A stretch of DNA of 64,000 nucleotides, taken from the NCBI RefSeq assembly GCF_000768675.1, contig NZ_AVPI01000005.1, positions 18,362-82,361 of the forward strand, read 5' to 3'. Shown in pieces: positions 16,646 through 26,691 of this stretch. Each line of letters starts with the position of its first letter. The first letter of the stretch is position 1. Source of the DNA: Knoellia flava TL1. Its GTDB lineage: Bacteria > Actinomycetota > Actinomycetes > Actinomycetales > Dermatophilaceae. A program made the position numbers and the translations under genes. The notes beneath the pieces are model-generated. The model saw only the letters and a program-made list of their open reading frames with translations. It ran no database searches and had not been told where the DNA came from.

Positions 16646-18619
16646 GTGCGCTCGCGTGGGTGGGGAGTCAAGGTCGGGATCGTTGTCGTGGTGCTCGCGC
16701 TCGTCGCGGCCGCGGCCGGTGGGATCGTCTGGTGGCGCGACCGTGAGGGCAGCGCAGCTCGCGCCGCCGCCGAGCTCGTGGCCGAGGGCCTGTCGCGCGG
16801 TGGGTTCGGCGACTCGGGCGCGATGCGGGACGGCGAGGGTGGCACGCCCGAGCTCGAGCCGATCGTCCGTGGGATGCGCGGGGCCACCCACGAGGTGAAC
16901 GTCCGCTCGGTCACCGACCCCGAGGACGGCTCCGCGCGGGCGACGCTCGCCCACACGTGGACCCTGCCGGGCGCCGACGAGACGTGGACCTACGAGACGC
17001 CCCTGGAGCTCGCCAAGGCCGACGGGGAGTGGGCCGGTGTGTGGGACCCCGCCGTCGTCGCCCCGGACCTCGCCGAGGGCGAGACGCTTCGCACGACCCG
17101 CACCCAGCCCGAGCGCGCCCAGGTGCTCGGCGCCGGTGGCGCGCCGATCGTCGAGGCACGCGACGTCGTGCGCATCGGGGTCGACAAGACCAAGGCCACC
17201 CCCGCCGAGGCGGTGACGTCGGCGCGGGTGCTCGCCCAGGCCGTCGGCGTCGACGTCGACACCTTCGCCGCCTCGGTGCAGAAGGCCGGCCCGCAGGCGT
17301 TCGTCGAGGCGCTCACCGCCCGGGTCGGCAGCTCGGAGGAGCAGGCGGCGCGTGAGGTCGACGCCCCCGGCACGTTCCTCGTGGCCGCAAGGATCCCCCT
17401 CGCCCCGACGTCGACGTTCGCCCGTCCGATCCTCGGGGTCGTCGGCGATGCGACCGCCGAGATCGTCGAGAAGTCGGAGGGCCGCATCGTCGCCGGTGAC
17501 CGCGTCGGCATCGGCGGCGTGCAGGCGGCCTACGACCGCCAGCTCTCCGGAACTCCCGGCTTCAGCGTCGTCACCTCCGGCGGCGCCGAGAGGCGCACGC
17601 TCTTCTCGACCGAGCCCGAGGCCGGCTCGCCGGTCACCCTCACCCTCGACATCGCCACCCAGAACGCGGCCGAGCAGGTGCTCGCCAAGGTCGGGCCCGC
17701 GTCCGCCGTCGTCGCCATCCGCCCCTCGACAGGTCATGTCCTCGCAGCCGCGAGCGGCCCGGGCAGCAAGGGCGTCTCGACCGCGACGCAGGGCCGCTAC
17801 GCGCCGGGGTCGACCTTCAAGGCCGTGTCGACGCTCGCCCTCCTTCGCTCCGGGGTGACGCCCACGACCACGGTGCAGTGCCCACCGACGACCACGGTCG
17901 ACGGGCGGACCTTCAAGAACGTCGACGGCTTCCCGACCTCGGCCCTGGGCGCGGTTCCCTTCGCCACCGCCTTCGCGAACTCGTGCAACACCGCCTTCAT
18001 CGGGCTCGGCGAGGAGCTCGAGCCGGCCGACCTGCCCACCGCCGCCGCCGGCCTCGGGCTCACCGCCGAGCCGGCGCTCGGCCTCCCGGCCTTCCTCGGG
18101 TCGGTGCCCGAGCCCGAGCCCGGCACCGACGAGGCCGCCTCGATGATCGGCCAGTCCAAGGTGCTCGCCTCTCCGCTCGGCATGGCAACCGTCGCCGCCT
18201 CCATCGCGGCCGGCAAGCCGGTGGCGCCCGTGCTCGTCGAGACCGGGGCGGGTGGTTCGGGTGACGAGGGCGGGGCGTCCCCGTCCACGTCGGCGTCGGG
18301 GTCCGGCAGCCCGGCGGCGACGACAGCCCCCAAGGCACCGGCCGCGCCGGTGACGGCGGCCGAGGCCGAGCAGCTGCGCACGCTCATGCGTGGCGTCGTC
18401 GAGTCCGGCAGCGGCCGGTTCCTCGCCGACGTGCCCGGCGCTCCCGTGCTCGCGAAGTCCGGCACCGCCGAGTTCGGCGAGGCCGGTGCCCTCAAGGAGC
18501 ACGCGTGGATGATCGGGATCCAGGGCGACCTCGCCGTGGCGGTCCTCGTGGCCGAGGGTGAGGGCGGCGCGACGACGGCCGGCCCACTGCTCGAGGCGTT
18601 CCTGCGCGCTGTCGCCTGA
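16646..18619 (+). CDS. Penicillin-binding protein, MecA_N-type class B
   Basis: This 657-aa protein is anchored by one N-terminal helix (VGIVVVVLALVAAAAGGIVWW). An NTF2-like MecA_N domain (about 35-150) comes next, then a PBP dimer domain (about 150-320) and a transpeptidase domain (about 330-657). The catalytic motifs are S-x-x-K at Ser389 (STFK), S-x-N at Ser446 (SCN) and KSGTAE near 604-609. It makes 4-3 cross-links in peptidoglycan outside the membrane. The order matches the Rv2864c/PbpA-like lipoprotein group of actinobacteria. A Ser/Ala/Gly-rich insert near 535-565 is low complexity. GTG at 16646 follows a GAGGGG ribosome site. Confidence 0.92.
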   Translation: MRSRGWGVKVGIVVVVLALVAAAAGGIVWWRDREGSAARAAAELVAEGLSRGGFGDSGAMRDGEGGTPELEPIVRGMRGATHEVNVRSVTDPEDGSARATLAHTWTLPGADETWTYETPLELAKADGEWAGVWDPAVVAPDLAEGETLRTTRTQPERAQVLGAGGAPIVEARDVVRIGVDKTKATPAEAVTSARVLAQAVGVDVDTFAASVQKAGPQAFVEALTARVGSSEEQAAREVDAPGTFLVAARIPLAPTSTFARPILGVVGDATAEIVEKSEGRIVAGDRVGIGGVQAAYDRQLSGTPGFSVVTSGGAERRTLFSTEPEAGSPVTLTLDIATQNAAEQVLAKVGPASAVVAIRPSTGHVLAAASGPGSKGVSTATQGRYAPGSTFKAVSTLALLRSGVTPTTTVQCPPTTTVDGRTFKNVDGFPTSALGAVPFATAFANSCNTAFIGLGEELEPADLPTAAAGLGLTAEPALGLPAFLGSVPEPEPGTDEAASMIGQSKVLASPLGMATVAASIAAGKPVAPVLVETGAGGSGDEGGASPSTSASGSGSPAATTAPKAPAAPVTAAEAEQLRTLMRGVVESGSGRFLADVPGAPVLAKSGTAEFGEAGALKEHAWMIGIQGDLAVAVLVAEGEGGATTAGPLLEAFLRAVA

Positions 18620-18730
18620 CGACGTCCCGACGTAGCCGCCGCAACACCTCCCGTATGCCGTGTGGCCGGGCCGGTGCCCGCGGCCGGGTTCGGCGCGCCA
18701 AAGTCGGGTGACGGTGTCGGGGCGGACCTC

Positions 18731-18736
18731 TAGCGT
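18731..18736 (+). promoter_or_regulatory. -10 hexamer, leaderless promoter
   Basis: TAGCGT ends 6 nt before the ATG at 18743. Confidence 0.5.
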
Positions 18737-18742
18737 GGGCGC

Positions 18743-20245
18743 ATGACCGACCTGCCCGACGACGGCGGCATGCCCCGCGGTGGCACCGACGCGGCGGAGC
18801 CGTCGGGCGGCAGCGAGCCCGAGGCGGACGCACCCGACCTGCCCGGTGCGCCCCAGGCCGAGGCGCACCTCCTGCCCGGCGTCGAGCGCGGTCCCGAGAC
18901 GGTGCGCGCGTTCCGGCTGCTGCTCGCCAACGCCCTCGTCGCCAACGTCACGACGAGCTACCTCTGGTTCGCGCTGACGTTCTGGGCCTACCTCGAGACG
19001 AAGTCGGTCCTTGCGTCGTCAATCATCGGCGGCTCCTACATGCTGCTCGTCGCCGCCTTCGGCATGGTCTTCGGCACCGTCGTCGACCGGCACCTCAAGA
19101 AGCACGTGATGATCGCGTCGGGACTCATCCCGCTGGCGATGTTCGCCGTCGCCGGCGGGCTCTACCTCGCCTTCGAGACGCAGCGGCTCGTCGACTGGAA
19201 CGGCCCGGTCTTCTGGGTCTTCGTCGCCGTCATCCTCATCGGCGGGGTCGTCGAGAGCATGCGCAACATCGCCCTCTCGACCACCGTCACGCTCCTCGTG
19301 CCCTCGGACGACCGCGACAAGGCCAACGGTCTCGTCGGCACCGTCCAGGGGCTCGCCTTCATGGTGACGAGCGTCTTCAGCGGCCTGTCGATCGGCCTGC
19401 TCGGCATGGGCTGGACCCTCGCCATCTCGATCGCGCTCACGGCGGCGGCGCTCGCGCACCTGCTCACGGTCCCGGTCCCCGAGCGGCGACCGGAGCCCGA
19501 GGAGGGGCAGCGCACACCCGTCATGGACGTCAAGGGTGCGCTCGCGGCGATCCGCACCGTGCCCGGGCTCGTCGCCCTCATCGTCTTCACGACCTTCAAC
19601 AACCTCGTCGGCGGCGTCTTCATGGCGCTCATGGACCCCTACGGCCTCACCCTCTTCTCGGTCGAGTCGTGGGGCGTCGTCCTCGGCATCACGAGCATCG
19701 GCTTCATGATCGGCGGCGGGCTCGTCGCGAGGTTCGGCCTCGGCCCGCGCCCGCTGCGCACGCTCCTGCTCGCCAACGTCGGCGTCGCGGTGCTCGGGAT
19801 GCTCTTCACGATCCGTGAGGCCTCGTGGGTCTATGCCCTCGGCATCCTCGTCTTCATGTGCATCATCCCCGTCGCCGAGGCTGCCGAGCAGACGATCCTC
19901 CAGCGGGTCATCCCGTTCCGCGTCCAGGGGCGGGTCTTCGGCTTCGCGCAGAGCGTCGAGGCCGCGGCGAGCCCGGTGTCGGCCTTCCTCATCGGCCCGA
20001 TCGCGCAGTTCTGGCTCATCCCCTACATGGAGACCGACGCCGGACGCGACCGGTTCGGCTGGCTCCTCGGCGACGGTGACGCCCGGGGCATCGCCCTCGT
20101 CTTCGTCCTCGCCAGCCTCATCATGCTCGTGGCCGTCCTCGTCGCCTTCGCCTCGCGCCCCTACCGGCAGCTCGGTGACGCCTACGCCGCCGCCAAGGAC
20201 CCGCTCACCACGTCGGGGTCGAAGGCTGCCGCCGAACCCGCCTAG
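18743..20245 (+). CDS. MFS transporter
   Basis: This 500-aa major-facilitator permease has about 12 hydrophobic helices after an acidic, disordered N-terminus (1-50). The interdomain loop holds a charged segment (VPERRPEPEEGQRTPVMD near 245-262). The second half includes MIGGGLVARFGLGPRPLR, the motif-A repeat between helices 8 and 9. The overall pattern is that of macrolide-efflux-like (MefA/enterobactin exporter type) MFS proteins. The substrate cannot be told. It is a single gene convergent with phr. Confidence 0.88.
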   Translation: MTDLPDDGGMPRGGTDAAEPSGGSEPEADAPDLPGAPQAEAHLLPGVERGPETVRAFRLLLANALVANVTTSYLWFALTFWAYLETKSVLASSIIGGSYMLLVAAFGMVFGTVVDRHLKKHVMIASGLIPLAMFAVAGGLYLAFETQRLVDWNGPVFWVFVAVILIGGVVESMRNIALSTTVTLLVPSDDRDKANGLVGTVQGLAFMVTSVFSGLSIGLLGMGWTLAISIALTAAALAHLLTVPVPERRPEPEEGQRTPVMDVKGALAAIRTVPGLVALIVFTTFNNLVGGVFMALMDPYGLTLFSVESWGVVLGITSIGFMIGGGLVARFGLGPRPLRTLLLANVGVAVLGMLFTIREASWVYALGILVFMCIIPVAEAAEQTILQRVIPFRVQGRVFGFAQSVEAAASPVSAFLIGPIAQFWLIPYMETDAGRDRFGWLLGDGDARGIALVFVLASLIMLVAVLVAFASRPYRQLGDAYAAAKDPLTTSGSKAAAEPA

Positions 20246-20274
20246 CGGAGTGTGCCCTCGGGCGCAGGAGCCGA

Positions 20275-21639
20275 CTAGCCCTTCGTCGCCTCGAGCCGCC
20301 GCAGCGCCTCGCGCCGCTCCTCGGCGTGGTCGACGATGCGCTCGGGGTAGCCCTGCTCGTAGCCGTCGTCGTGCTCCCACGGCTGGTGTGCCGCCTTGCC
20401 CTTGAGGTGAGCGAGCTCGGGCACCCACCGACGCACGTAGTCGCCGTCGGGGTCGAACTTCTCGCCCTGCGTCACCGGGTTGAAGACCCGGAAGTAGGGC
20501 GAGGCGTCGGTCCCCGTCCCCGCCACCCACTGCCACCCGTGGTTGTTGGAGGCGATGTCGCCGTCGACGAGGTGGTCGAGGAAGTGCCGCGCCCCGACCG
20601 GCCACCACACGTGCAGGTCCTTGGTGAGGAAGCTCGCCGTGATCATCCGGACCCGGTTGTGCATCCATCCCTCGGCGAGCAGCTGGCGCATCCCCGCGTC
20701 GACGATCGGGTAGCCGGTCCGCCCCTCGCGCCACGCGTCCACGGCGTCGGACTCGTCGTCGTAGGCCATGCCGCCGAGCGCGTCGCGCAGGTCCTTCCAC
20801 GCGCTGGACGGGTTGTGCCACAGCACATCCGCATAGAACTCACGCCACGCGAGCTCGTCGACATAGGTCTCCTTGCCCGCCCCGCGCCGGCTCGCGAGGT
20901 CGGCGAGCAGCGTGCGCGGGTGCACCACTCCCAGCTTGAGGTAGGGCGACATCCGCGACGTCCCGTCGGTGCCCGGCCGGTCCCGGTCGGTCCTGTATGC
21001 CGGCAGCGCGTCGTCGATGAACCCGCGCCAGCGCGCGGCTGCGGCCTTCTCGCCCGCTCCCGGCATCTCGGGAAGGTCGGGTGCGGCGAGAGCCTCGCGC
21101 AGCGCCTCGGTCGCCTTCGAGTCGTTGCGCGCCTTCCTCAGGGGCAGGCTGCTCGGCCGCGGGGCCGGCTCGGGCCAGCCGTGGGAGCGCCAGGCCTTGG
21201 CGAAGGGGGTGAAGACCTTGTAGGCAGCGCCGCTGCCGTTGGTCACGAGACCGGGCCCGACGGCATACGGGGTGCCGGTCTCGACCCACTCGACACCGGC
21301 GGCCGAGAGCGCGTCGGCAACGGCCGTGTCGCGGCGGTGGCCGAAGGGCGTCGTCTCACGGGTGACGTGGACCGACGACGCCCCGACCCGCGCGGCGAGC
21401 TCGGGGACGACCGTCACCGGGTCGCCCCAGAGCAGCGTCAGGGCGTCGTCGTAGTCCTCGTTGGTGGCCTCGAGCGTCGCGGCGAGCCACGCCTTGCGGA
21501 CCGGTCCGCCGGACTCCCAGAGGGCGGGGTCGACGACGAACGCGACGACGAGGTCGCCGTCGGCGGCGTCGCGGGCCGCGAGCAGGGCGGGGTGGTCGCT
21601 CCGTCGCAGGTCACGGCGCAGCCAGAGGATCGAGGTCAT
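20275..21639 (-). CDS. phr: Deoxyribodipyrimidine photolyase
   Basis: This 454-aa blue-light DNA repair enzyme reverses cyclobutane pyrimidine dimers. The N-terminal photolyase domain begins ILWLRRDLRRSDHPAL and binds the antenna cofactor. The C-terminal FAD-binding domain carries SRMSPYLKLGVVHPR, ELAWREFY, GYPIVDAGMRQL, GWMHNRVRM, SFLTKDLHVWW, and the strongly conserved DGDIASNNHGWQWVAGTGTD. All FAD and dimer-contact motifs of class I CPD photolyases are present. CACGAT lies 6 nt before the ATG at 21639. Confidence 0.95.
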   Translation of the reverse strand: MTSILWLRRDLRRSDHPALLAARDAADGDLVVAFVVDPALWESGGPVRKAWLAATLEATNEDYDDALTLLWGDPVTVVPELAARVGASSVHVTRETTPFGHRRDTAVADALSAAGVEWVETGTPYAVGPGLVTNGSGAAYKVFTPFAKAWRSHGWPEPAPRPSSLPLRKARNDSKATEALREALAAPDLPEMPGAGEKAAAARWRGFIDDALPAYRTDRDRPGTDGTSRMSPYLKLGVVHPRTLLADLASRRGAGKETYVDELAWREFYADVLWHNPSSAWKDLRDALGGMAYDDESDAVDAWREGRTGYPIVDAGMRQLLAEGWMHNRVRMITASFLTKDLHVWWPVGARHFLDHLVDGDIASNNHGWQWVAGTGTDASPYFRVFNPVTQGEKFDPDGDYVRRWVPELAHLKGKAAHQPWEHDDGYEQGYPERIVDHAEERREALRRLEATKG

Positions 21640-21645
21640 GCCCCG

Positions 21646-21651
21646 ATCGTG
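21646..21651 (-). promoter_or_regulatory. -10 hexamer, leaderless promoter
   Basis: On the minus strand CACGAT ends 6 nt before the photolyase ATG at 21639. Confidence 0.45.
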
Positions 21652-21656
21652 TCACC

Positions 21657-22079
21657 TCAGACCGGCACCGAGCTGGTCGTGTAGCGCTGCACATAGGCGC
21701 GGGAGATGTAGACGCTGCCGCTGAGCTTGTTGGCGGCCGGGCCCATCCACGAGCCGTAGTTGCTCGGGGTCCGCCAGGACTTCGTGCAGCGCGTGACGAG
21801 CAGCGAGCTGTTGCTGAAGGTCGCGGTCGTCGCGAACGCCGTGGGCTGGAGGTTGGCCGTGCCGGTCCCGCGACCGACCACGCAGTAGCGGTAGGTGACC
21901 CCCGGTTGGGGCTTGAAGTCCAGACCGAAGTGGGTGAACGAGCTCGTCGAGAGGTACTTGCCGACGGTGGCGGACTTGATCGTGTAGAAGCCGGCCGCCT
22001 GGGCCGGCGCGGCAGAGGCGATGCCGACCCCCGCGGTGAGGGCGGCAGCGGCGGCGGCGCCGAGCAATCGAGTGCGCAT
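21657..22079 (-). CDS. Small secreted protein, unknown
   Basis: This 140-aa protein has a clear signal peptide (MRTRLLGAAAAAALTAGVGIA, then SAAPAQA; cleavage near residue 28). The mature part is about 112 residues, rich in Ser, Thr and aromatic residues, with two Cys (YRYCVVGRG and VTRCTKSW) that probably form a disulfide. I do not recognise the family. The strand-like pattern suggests a beta-sandwich or beta-trefoil exported domain. It sits 17 bp behind the start of phr in the same direction. The upstream gap holds three 8-bp AATCGCGG-type repeats (22166-22189). Confidence 0.75.
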   Translation of the reverse strand: MRTRLLGAAAAAALTAGVGIASAAPAQAAGFYTIKSATVGKYLSTSSFTHFGLDFKPQPGVTYRYCVVGRGTGTANLQPTAFATTATFSNSSLLVTRCTKSWRTPSNYGSWMGPAANKLSGSVYISRAYVQRYTTSSVPV

Positions 22080-22165
22080 GAAGGTTCTCCCCGTGGTCGA
22101 GACCGGCCCCGGCGGCCGGTGCTCCACGAGCGTGCCTGCCGGCGGTGGTGTCGGAAACCCCACGA

Positions 22166-22189
22166 AATCGCGGAATCGCGGAATCGCCG
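22166..22189. repeat. Three tandem 8-bp AATCGCGG repeats
   Basis: AATCGCGG, AATCGCGG and AATCGCCG follow each other directly, about 90 bp upstream of the secreted-protein start and just past the end of the GatB/YqeY-like gene. They may bind a regulator or be a chance microsatellite. Confidence 0.4.
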
Positions 22190-22199
22190 CGACGGTCGG

Positions 22200-22574
22200 T
22201 CAGGCGCCGCCGGCCTCGACGAGCACGGACTCGAGGACGTCGGCCTCGTGGTGCAGGTCCGCCGCGCGGTCCGGTCGCCCTGCCGCCTCGACCTCGGCAG
22301 CGGCCTCGCGCCGCTCGCTGACCTCGGCGCGGACGAGGGCGTGCTCGTCCGTTGCGGTGAGCTCACGCCGCGCGGCCTCCGTCGCGCCGAGCCCGACGGC
22401 CGCGCCGGCGATCGGGGAGTCCCCATCGAGCGGCACGTCCTCCGTGGTGGGAACGGCCCCGGCGTTGTCCAGCGCGGCGAGTCCCGAGCGCAGGGCGGAC
22501 GCGGCGACCCGGTCACGCGACCGGATCGCGGTGGTGAGGGCGGAGCGCAGGGCCGTTCGCAGGGCGGAGCTCAT
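22200..22574 (-). CDS. GatB/YqeY-like protein
   Basis: This 124-aa helical protein resembles the stand-alone YqeY domain, the tRNA-binding tail module of the GatB amidotransferase subunit. It has LRTALRSALTTAIRSRDRVA, then ALRSGLAALDNAGAV, and a C-terminal EADVLESVL. It is a little shorter than usual YqeY proteins (about 150 aa) and lacks the last helices. The ATG at 22574 is preferred over 22583 because CACGAT lies 7 nt upstream of it. It is divergent from the SRPBCC gene. A direct role in tRNA amidation is not established for such stand-alone proteins. Confidence 0.75.
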   Translation of the reverse strand: MSSALRTALRSALTTAIRSRDRVAASALRSGLAALDNAGAVPTTEDVPLDGDSPIAGAAVGLGATEAARRELTATDEHALVRAEVSERREAAAEVEAAGRPDRAADLHHEADVLESVLVEAGGA

Positions 22575-22581
22575 GGCGCTC

Positions 22582-22587
22582 ATCGTG
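22582..22587 (-). promoter_or_regulatory. -10 hexamer, leaderless promoter
   Basis: On the minus strand CACGAT ends 7 nt before the ATG at 22574. Confidence 0.35.
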
Positions 22588-22663
22588 TCAGGGCGTCGTG
22601 GGCCCGGCCACCGGGATCATTCGGCGCAGGCGCCACACGGAGGGGGCGTGGTTCGATGGCCCG

Positions 22664-23116
22664 ATGGAGACCGAGAACCGCGTCGTCAGCGCCACGAGGG
22701 ACATCGCCGCCCCCGCCGCCACCGTCTTCGAGCTCATCGCCGACCCGCGCCGCCAGCCCGAGTGGGACGGCAACGACAACCTCGTCGAGGTCATCGCCGG
22801 CGACCGCATCAGCGCCGCCGGAGAGGTCTTCGCGATGCGCACGACCAAGGGCAACCACCGCGACAACCTCGTCACCGACTTCGAGGAGGGCCGACGCATC
22901 GCCTGGCGCACCGGCGACGCCGGTGGGCCGCCGGCCGGTCACGAGTGGCGGTGGGAGGTCGAGCCGATCGACGATCGCACCTCCCGCGTGACGCACACCT
23001 ACGACTGGACCGAGCTCGCCGACGAGCGGCGTGTGCCGCGTGCCCGCGCGACGGGGGAGCCGCAGCTCCGCGCGTCGCTCGACCGCCTCGCCACCCTTGC
23101 CGAGTCCCTCGCCTGA
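22664..23116 (+). CDS. SRPBCC (START-like) family protein
   Basis: This 150-aa protein has the polyketide cyclase/START-like fold: ATRDIAAPAATVFELIADP, then RQPEWDGND and, near the end, WEVEPIDDRTSRVTHTYDWT. The fold forms a deep hydrophobic ligand pocket, and members carry lipids or act as cyclases or dehydratases. The ligand is unknown. It is a single cytoplasmic gene, separated from the copper operon by a bidirectional hairpin. Confidence 0.88.
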   Translation: METENRVVSATRDIAAPAATVFELIADPRRQPEWDGNDNLVEVIAGDRISAAGEVFAMRTTKGNHRDNLVTDFEEGRRIAWRTGDAGGPPAGHEWRWEVEPIDDRTSRVTHTYDWTELADERRVPRARATGEPQLRASLDRLATLAESLA

Positions 23117-23163
23117 CGCGGTCGGCGTCGCAACCGGCCGATGGTGACGCGGAAATCTCGGTC

Positions 23164-23185
23164 GTGCCCGGCTGCAACCGGGCAC
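23164..23185. terminator. Bidirectional terminator hairpin
   Basis: GTGCCCGG and CCGGGCAC form a perfect 8-bp stem with a 6-nt loop between the SRPBCC gene (plus, ends 23116) and copA (minus, ends 23234). Confidence 0.6.
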
Positions 23186-23233
23186 AACCGGGATTCCCCC
23201 GCCACGACCAAGGCTCTCGGGTATGCCGTGTGG

Positions 23234-25486
23234 TCAGGTCTCGGCGCGGAATCCCCTGAGCCGCAGGCTGTTCGTCACGACGAACACCGACGACAGTGCC
23301 ATGGCGCCGCCGGCGAGCATGGGGTTGAGCAGCCCGGCTGCGGCGAGCGGGATCGCCGCGACGTTGTAGCCGAACGCCCAGAAGAGGTTGCTCTTGATCG
23401 TCGACAGCGTGCGCCGGGCGAGCCGGATGGCGTCGGGGGCGACGCGCAGGTCCCCGCGGACGAGCGTGAGGTCGCTCGCCTCGATGGCGACGTCGGTGCC
23501 GGTGCCCATCGCGAGGCCGAGGTCGGCGGTCGCGAGGGCGGCGGCGTCGTTGACGCCGTCACCCACCATGGCGACGACGGCGCCCTCGTCCTGGAGTCGG
23601 CGGACGACGTCGACCTTGTCGGCAGGCAGGACGTCGGCGACGACGTGGTCGGCGTCGATGCCCACCTCGGCCGCCACGGCCCGTGCCGCCTCGGCGTTGT
23701 CACCGGTGAGCAGCCACGGCGTGAGGCCGAGTTCGCGCAACCGTGAGATCGCCTGGGCCGACGTGGGCTTGACGGTGTCGGCGACGGTGAGGACGCCACG
23801 CGCCCGGCCGTCCCAGCCGATCGCGACCGGCGTCGCACCGGTGGCCAGTGCCCCGCGGAGGGCCTCCTCGAGCTCGGGGCCGAGGTCGAGGGACCAGTCG
23901 GCGAGCAGCCGGGGACGCCCGACGACGACGGCACGGCCCTCGACGACGCCCTGCACGCCGAGTCCGTCCACGCTCGCGAAGTCCTCGACCGGGGCGGCGG
24001 CGATGCCGGCGTCACGGCCGGCGGCGACGATGGCGCGTGCGACTGGGTGGTCCGAGCCGTCCTCGAGGAGGGTGGCGATCCGGAGCACCTCGTCGGCGTC
24101 CTCGCCCGGAGTGGGGACGACCTCGCGCAGCGACATCCGACCGGTCGTGACGGTGCCCGTCTTGTCGAGCACGACCGTGTCGACGCGCCTGGTGGACTCG
24201 AGCACCTCGGGGCCCTTGATGAGGATGCCGAGCTGCGCCCCGCGGCCCGTGCCGACCATGAGCGCGGTCGGCGTCGCGAGCCCGAGCGCGCAGGGGCAGG
24301 CGATGATGAGGACCGAGATCGCCGCGGTGAGGGCGGCCGTCCAGCCGCCTCCGCTGCCGAGCCAGTAGCCGAGCGTGGCGACGGCCAGCGCGATGACGAC
24401 AGGGACGAAGATCCCCGAGATCCGGTCCGCGAGGCGCTGGACCTCGGCCTTGCCGTTCTGGGCGTCCTCGACGAGCCGGGCCATCTGCGCGAGCTGGGTG
24501 TCGCCGCCCACCCGGGTGGCGCGCACGACGATGCGCCCTCCCGAGTTGACGGTGGCGCCGACGACGGCGTCGTCGACCCCGACCTCGACGGGGACCGACT
24601 CGCCGGTGAGCATGGATGCGTCGATCGCCGACGAGCCCGACGTCACGACGCCGTCGGTGGCGACCTTCTCGCCGGGCCTCACGACGAACTCGTCGCCGAC
24701 GGCGAGGTCGGCCACGGGGATGCGGTGCTCGGTCCGCTGACCATCGGGGCCGTCGCGCAGCACGGCGACGTCCTTGGCGCCCATCTGGAGGAGGGCGCGC
24801 AGGGCGGCGCCGGAGCGACGCTTGGCCCGCGCCTCGGCGTAGCGACCGGCGAGGAGGAAGGTGGTCACCCCGGCGGCGGCCTCGAGATAGATGTTGCCGC
24901 TCCCGTCGGTCCTCTCGATGGTGAGCTCGAAGGGGTGGGTCATCCCGGTCGTGCCGGCGGTCCCGAGGAAGAGGGCGTAGAGCGACCAGCCGAAGGCCGC
25001 GAGCGTGCCGACCGACACGAGCGTGTCCATCGTCGTGGCGCCGTGGCGCAGGTTGACCCAGGCCGCGCGGTGGAACGGCCAGCCGCCCCAGACGACGACG
25101 GGTGCGGCGAGGACGAGCGAGAGCCACTGCCAGTAGGTGAACTGCCAGGCCGGCACCATCGCCAGCGCCACGACCGGGACCGAGAGGACGGTCGACACGA
25201 GGAGCCGGTCCCGCAGGGGTCGGGTCGGGTCCGCGTCGCTCTCGTCTCCTGCCACGGCGGACGGCGACTCGGGAGCGGGAGGCAGGCTGGCGGCATACCC
25301 GGCCTGTGAGACGGTCTCGAGCAGCTGCTCGGGTGAGACGGTCTCGGGGAACTCGACGCGCGCCTTCTCGGTCGCGTAGTTGACCGTGGCCGTGACCCCG
25401 TCGAGCTTGTTGAGCTTGCGCTCGATGCGGTTGGCGCACGAGGCGCAGGTCATGCCGGTGATGTCGAGGTCGACGCTGTTCGTCAC
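23234..25486 (-). CDS. copA: Copper-exporting P1B-type ATPase
   Basis: This 750-aa pump moves Cu(I) out across the cytoplasmic membrane. An N-terminal heavy-metal-associated domain carries GMTCASC (Cys14/Cys17). Eight helices surround the actuator motif TGES and the membrane metal site CPC (IACPCALG, about residue 395). The phosphorylation motif DKTGT is near 436, with SDHPVA and GDGVND after it. All catalytic motifs of CopA are intact. GTG at 25486 overlaps the stop of the upstream exported-protein gene by 4 bp. It is the last gene of the csoR operon. Confidence 0.95.
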   Translation of the reverse strand: MTNSVDLDITGMTCASCANRIERKLNKLDGVTATVNYATEKARVEFPETVSPEQLLETVSQAGYAASLPPAPESPSAVAGDESDADPTRPLRDRLLVSTVLSVPVVALAMVPAWQFTYWQWLSLVLAAPVVVWGGWPFHRAAWVNLRHGATTMDTLVSVGTLAAFGWSLYALFLGTAGTTGMTHPFELTIERTDGSGNIYLEAAAGVTTFLLAGRYAEARAKRRSGAALRALLQMGAKDVAVLRDGPDGQRTEHRIPVADLAVGDEFVVRPGEKVATDGVVTSGSSAIDASMLTGESVPVEVGVDDAVVGATVNSGGRIVVRATRVGGDTQLAQMARLVEDAQNGKAEVQRLADRISGIFVPVVIALAVATLGYWLGSGGGWTAALTAAISVLIIACPCALGLATPTALMVGTGRGAQLGILIKGPEVLESTRRVDTVVLDKTGTVTTGRMSLREVVPTPGEDADEVLRIATLLEDGSDHPVARAIVAAGRDAGIAAAPVEDFASVDGLGVQGVVEGRAVVVGRPRLLADWSLDLGPELEEALRGALATGATPVAIGWDGRARGVLTVADTVKPTSAQAISRLRELGLTPWLLTGDNAEAARAVAAEVGIDADHVVADVLPADKVDVVRRLQDEGAVVAMVGDGVNDAAALATADLGLAMGTGTDVAIEASDLTLVRGDLRVAPDAIRLARRTLSTIKSNLFWAFGYNVAAIPLAAAGLLNPMLAGGAMALSSVFVVTNSLRLRGFRAET

Positions 25487-26427
25487 TGGAGCGGGTCCTC
25501 CTTCCAGGGTTCGAGGGGCTCGCCCGCGGTCACCGTGAAGGCCGCCGTGCGGACGACGCCGGCGTGCTTGAAGTCGAGGAAGAGGCGGTACGTGCCGCTC
25601 GTGGGCACGGCCGCCCCGAAGCCGATCTCGGGTCCGGGCGTCGACGAGCCGTCGCCCGGGCTGCCCTCGGGGTGGACGTGCAGGTAGGCGAGGTCGCCGG
25701 TGCGCAGCGCGACGAGGTGGCCGTAGGCGCCGAGGTAGGGGTCGAGGTCGGTGACCGGTCGGCCCTCGCGGCTCACGGAGAGGGTGAGGTCGGAGTCGGT
25801 GCCCGGTGCGAGGTTCCCGGCGAGGGTCACGGTGTAGCCGTCGACCGTGGACGTGCGGATGTCCTCGCGGGGGGACAGGGCGGCGACGTAGCTGCCGGGG
25901 ACGAACACGTCGGCGCCGAGGGTCATCGCCTCGTGACCGCGAGGGGCGAAGTCGGCGAGGACCCGCCATGCACCGGGGGTCAGCTCGAGCGGCACGCTCC
26001 ACGTGCCGTCGGCGGCGCGGTTCGGGTGGACGTGCTGGAACCCGGAGAAGTCCCGACGCACGACGATGAGGTGCAGCTCCTTCTCGTGCTCGACGTCGTA
26101 GGAGGTGACCGGCTTGCCGTCGGGGCCCTCGATGAGGAAGCGGAGGTCGGTGCGCGGACCGGCGGCGACCTGGTCGGGGTCGATGCGCAGCGAGTAACCG
26201 TCCTGCGACACCTGGAGGCCGCCGGGGAGCTCCGCCTCGTGGCCGGCGGAGCCAGTGTCGGTGCCGTGGCCCTCCGACCCGTCGGCGCCGTGACCACCGG
26301 CCGCCTCGGCGGGAGCCGCGCCCCCGACCGGACCCACGGGACCGACGAGCCGACCGGCGGTGAGGCTGACGGCGAGCACGGCCACGAGGGCGACGACGAA
26401 CCCGACGACCCGCACGGGCGTGCTCAT
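25483..26427 (-). CDS. Exported His-rich copper-operon protein
   Basis: This 314-aa protein has an N-terminal membrane or signal helix (about 8-33), then a Gly/His-rich stretch ([20 protein letters not shown]) suited to metal binding. Two or three beta-sandwich repeats follow, with [17 protein letters not shown] and, later, [19 protein letters not shown]. The repeated H-x-H motifs and the place between a CopZ-like chaperone and copA argue for extracytoplasmic copper binding. Similar proteins occur in actinobacterial cop operons without a firm name, and the domain loosely recalls YtkA/FixH-like folds. It overlaps its neighbours by 4 bp on each side. Confidence 0.85.
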   Translation of the reverse strand: MSTPVRVVGFVVALVAVLAVSLTAGRLVGPVGPVGGAAPAEAAGGHGADGSEGHGTDTGSAGHEAELPGGLQVSQDGYSLRIDPDQVAAGPRTDLRFLIEGPDGKPVTSYDVEHEKELHLIVVRRDFSGFQHVHPNRAADGTWSVPLELTPGAWRVLADFAPRGHEAMTLGADVFVPGSYVAALSPREDIRTSTVDGYTVTLAGNLAPGTDSDLTLSVSREGRPVTDLDPYLGAYGHLVALRTGDLAYLHVHPEGSPGDGSSTPGPEIGFGAAVPTSGTYRLFLDFKHAGVVRTAAFTVTAGEPLEPWKEDPLQ

Positions 26428-26627
26428 GCCAGCTGGTAGCCGGCTTCCTCGACGGCGGCGCGCACGGCGTCGTCCTCGAGCGGCGTGGTGCTCTCGATGG
26501 TGACGGACCCGGTGGCGAGGTCGACGTCGACGTTCTGCACGCCCTCGAGCTCGCTCACCTCCTCGGTGACGGAGGCGACGCAGTGGCCGCAGGTCATGCC
26601 GGTGACGGTGAAGGTCTGGGTGCTCAT
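26424..26627 (-). CDS. copZ: Heavy-metal-associated (CopZ-like) copper chaperone
   Basis: This 67-aa single HMA-domain protein has the ferredoxin-like babbab fold and metal motif GMTCGHC (Cys13/Cys16), the usual CopZ form. It would carry Cu(I) to CopA or CsoR in the cytoplasm. It overlaps the next gene by 4 bp and follows csoR by 64 bp in the same operon. Confidence 0.92.
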   Translation of the reverse strand: MSTQTFTVTGMTCGHCVASVTEEVSELEGVQNVDVDLATGSVTIESTTPLEDDAVRAAVEEAGYQLA

Positions 26628-26691
26628 GGGGTGCTCCTTCTCGGGGGCTGCGGCAGTGGCCGCGTGGAGGGGGTGGGGTCGGGACTCCGTG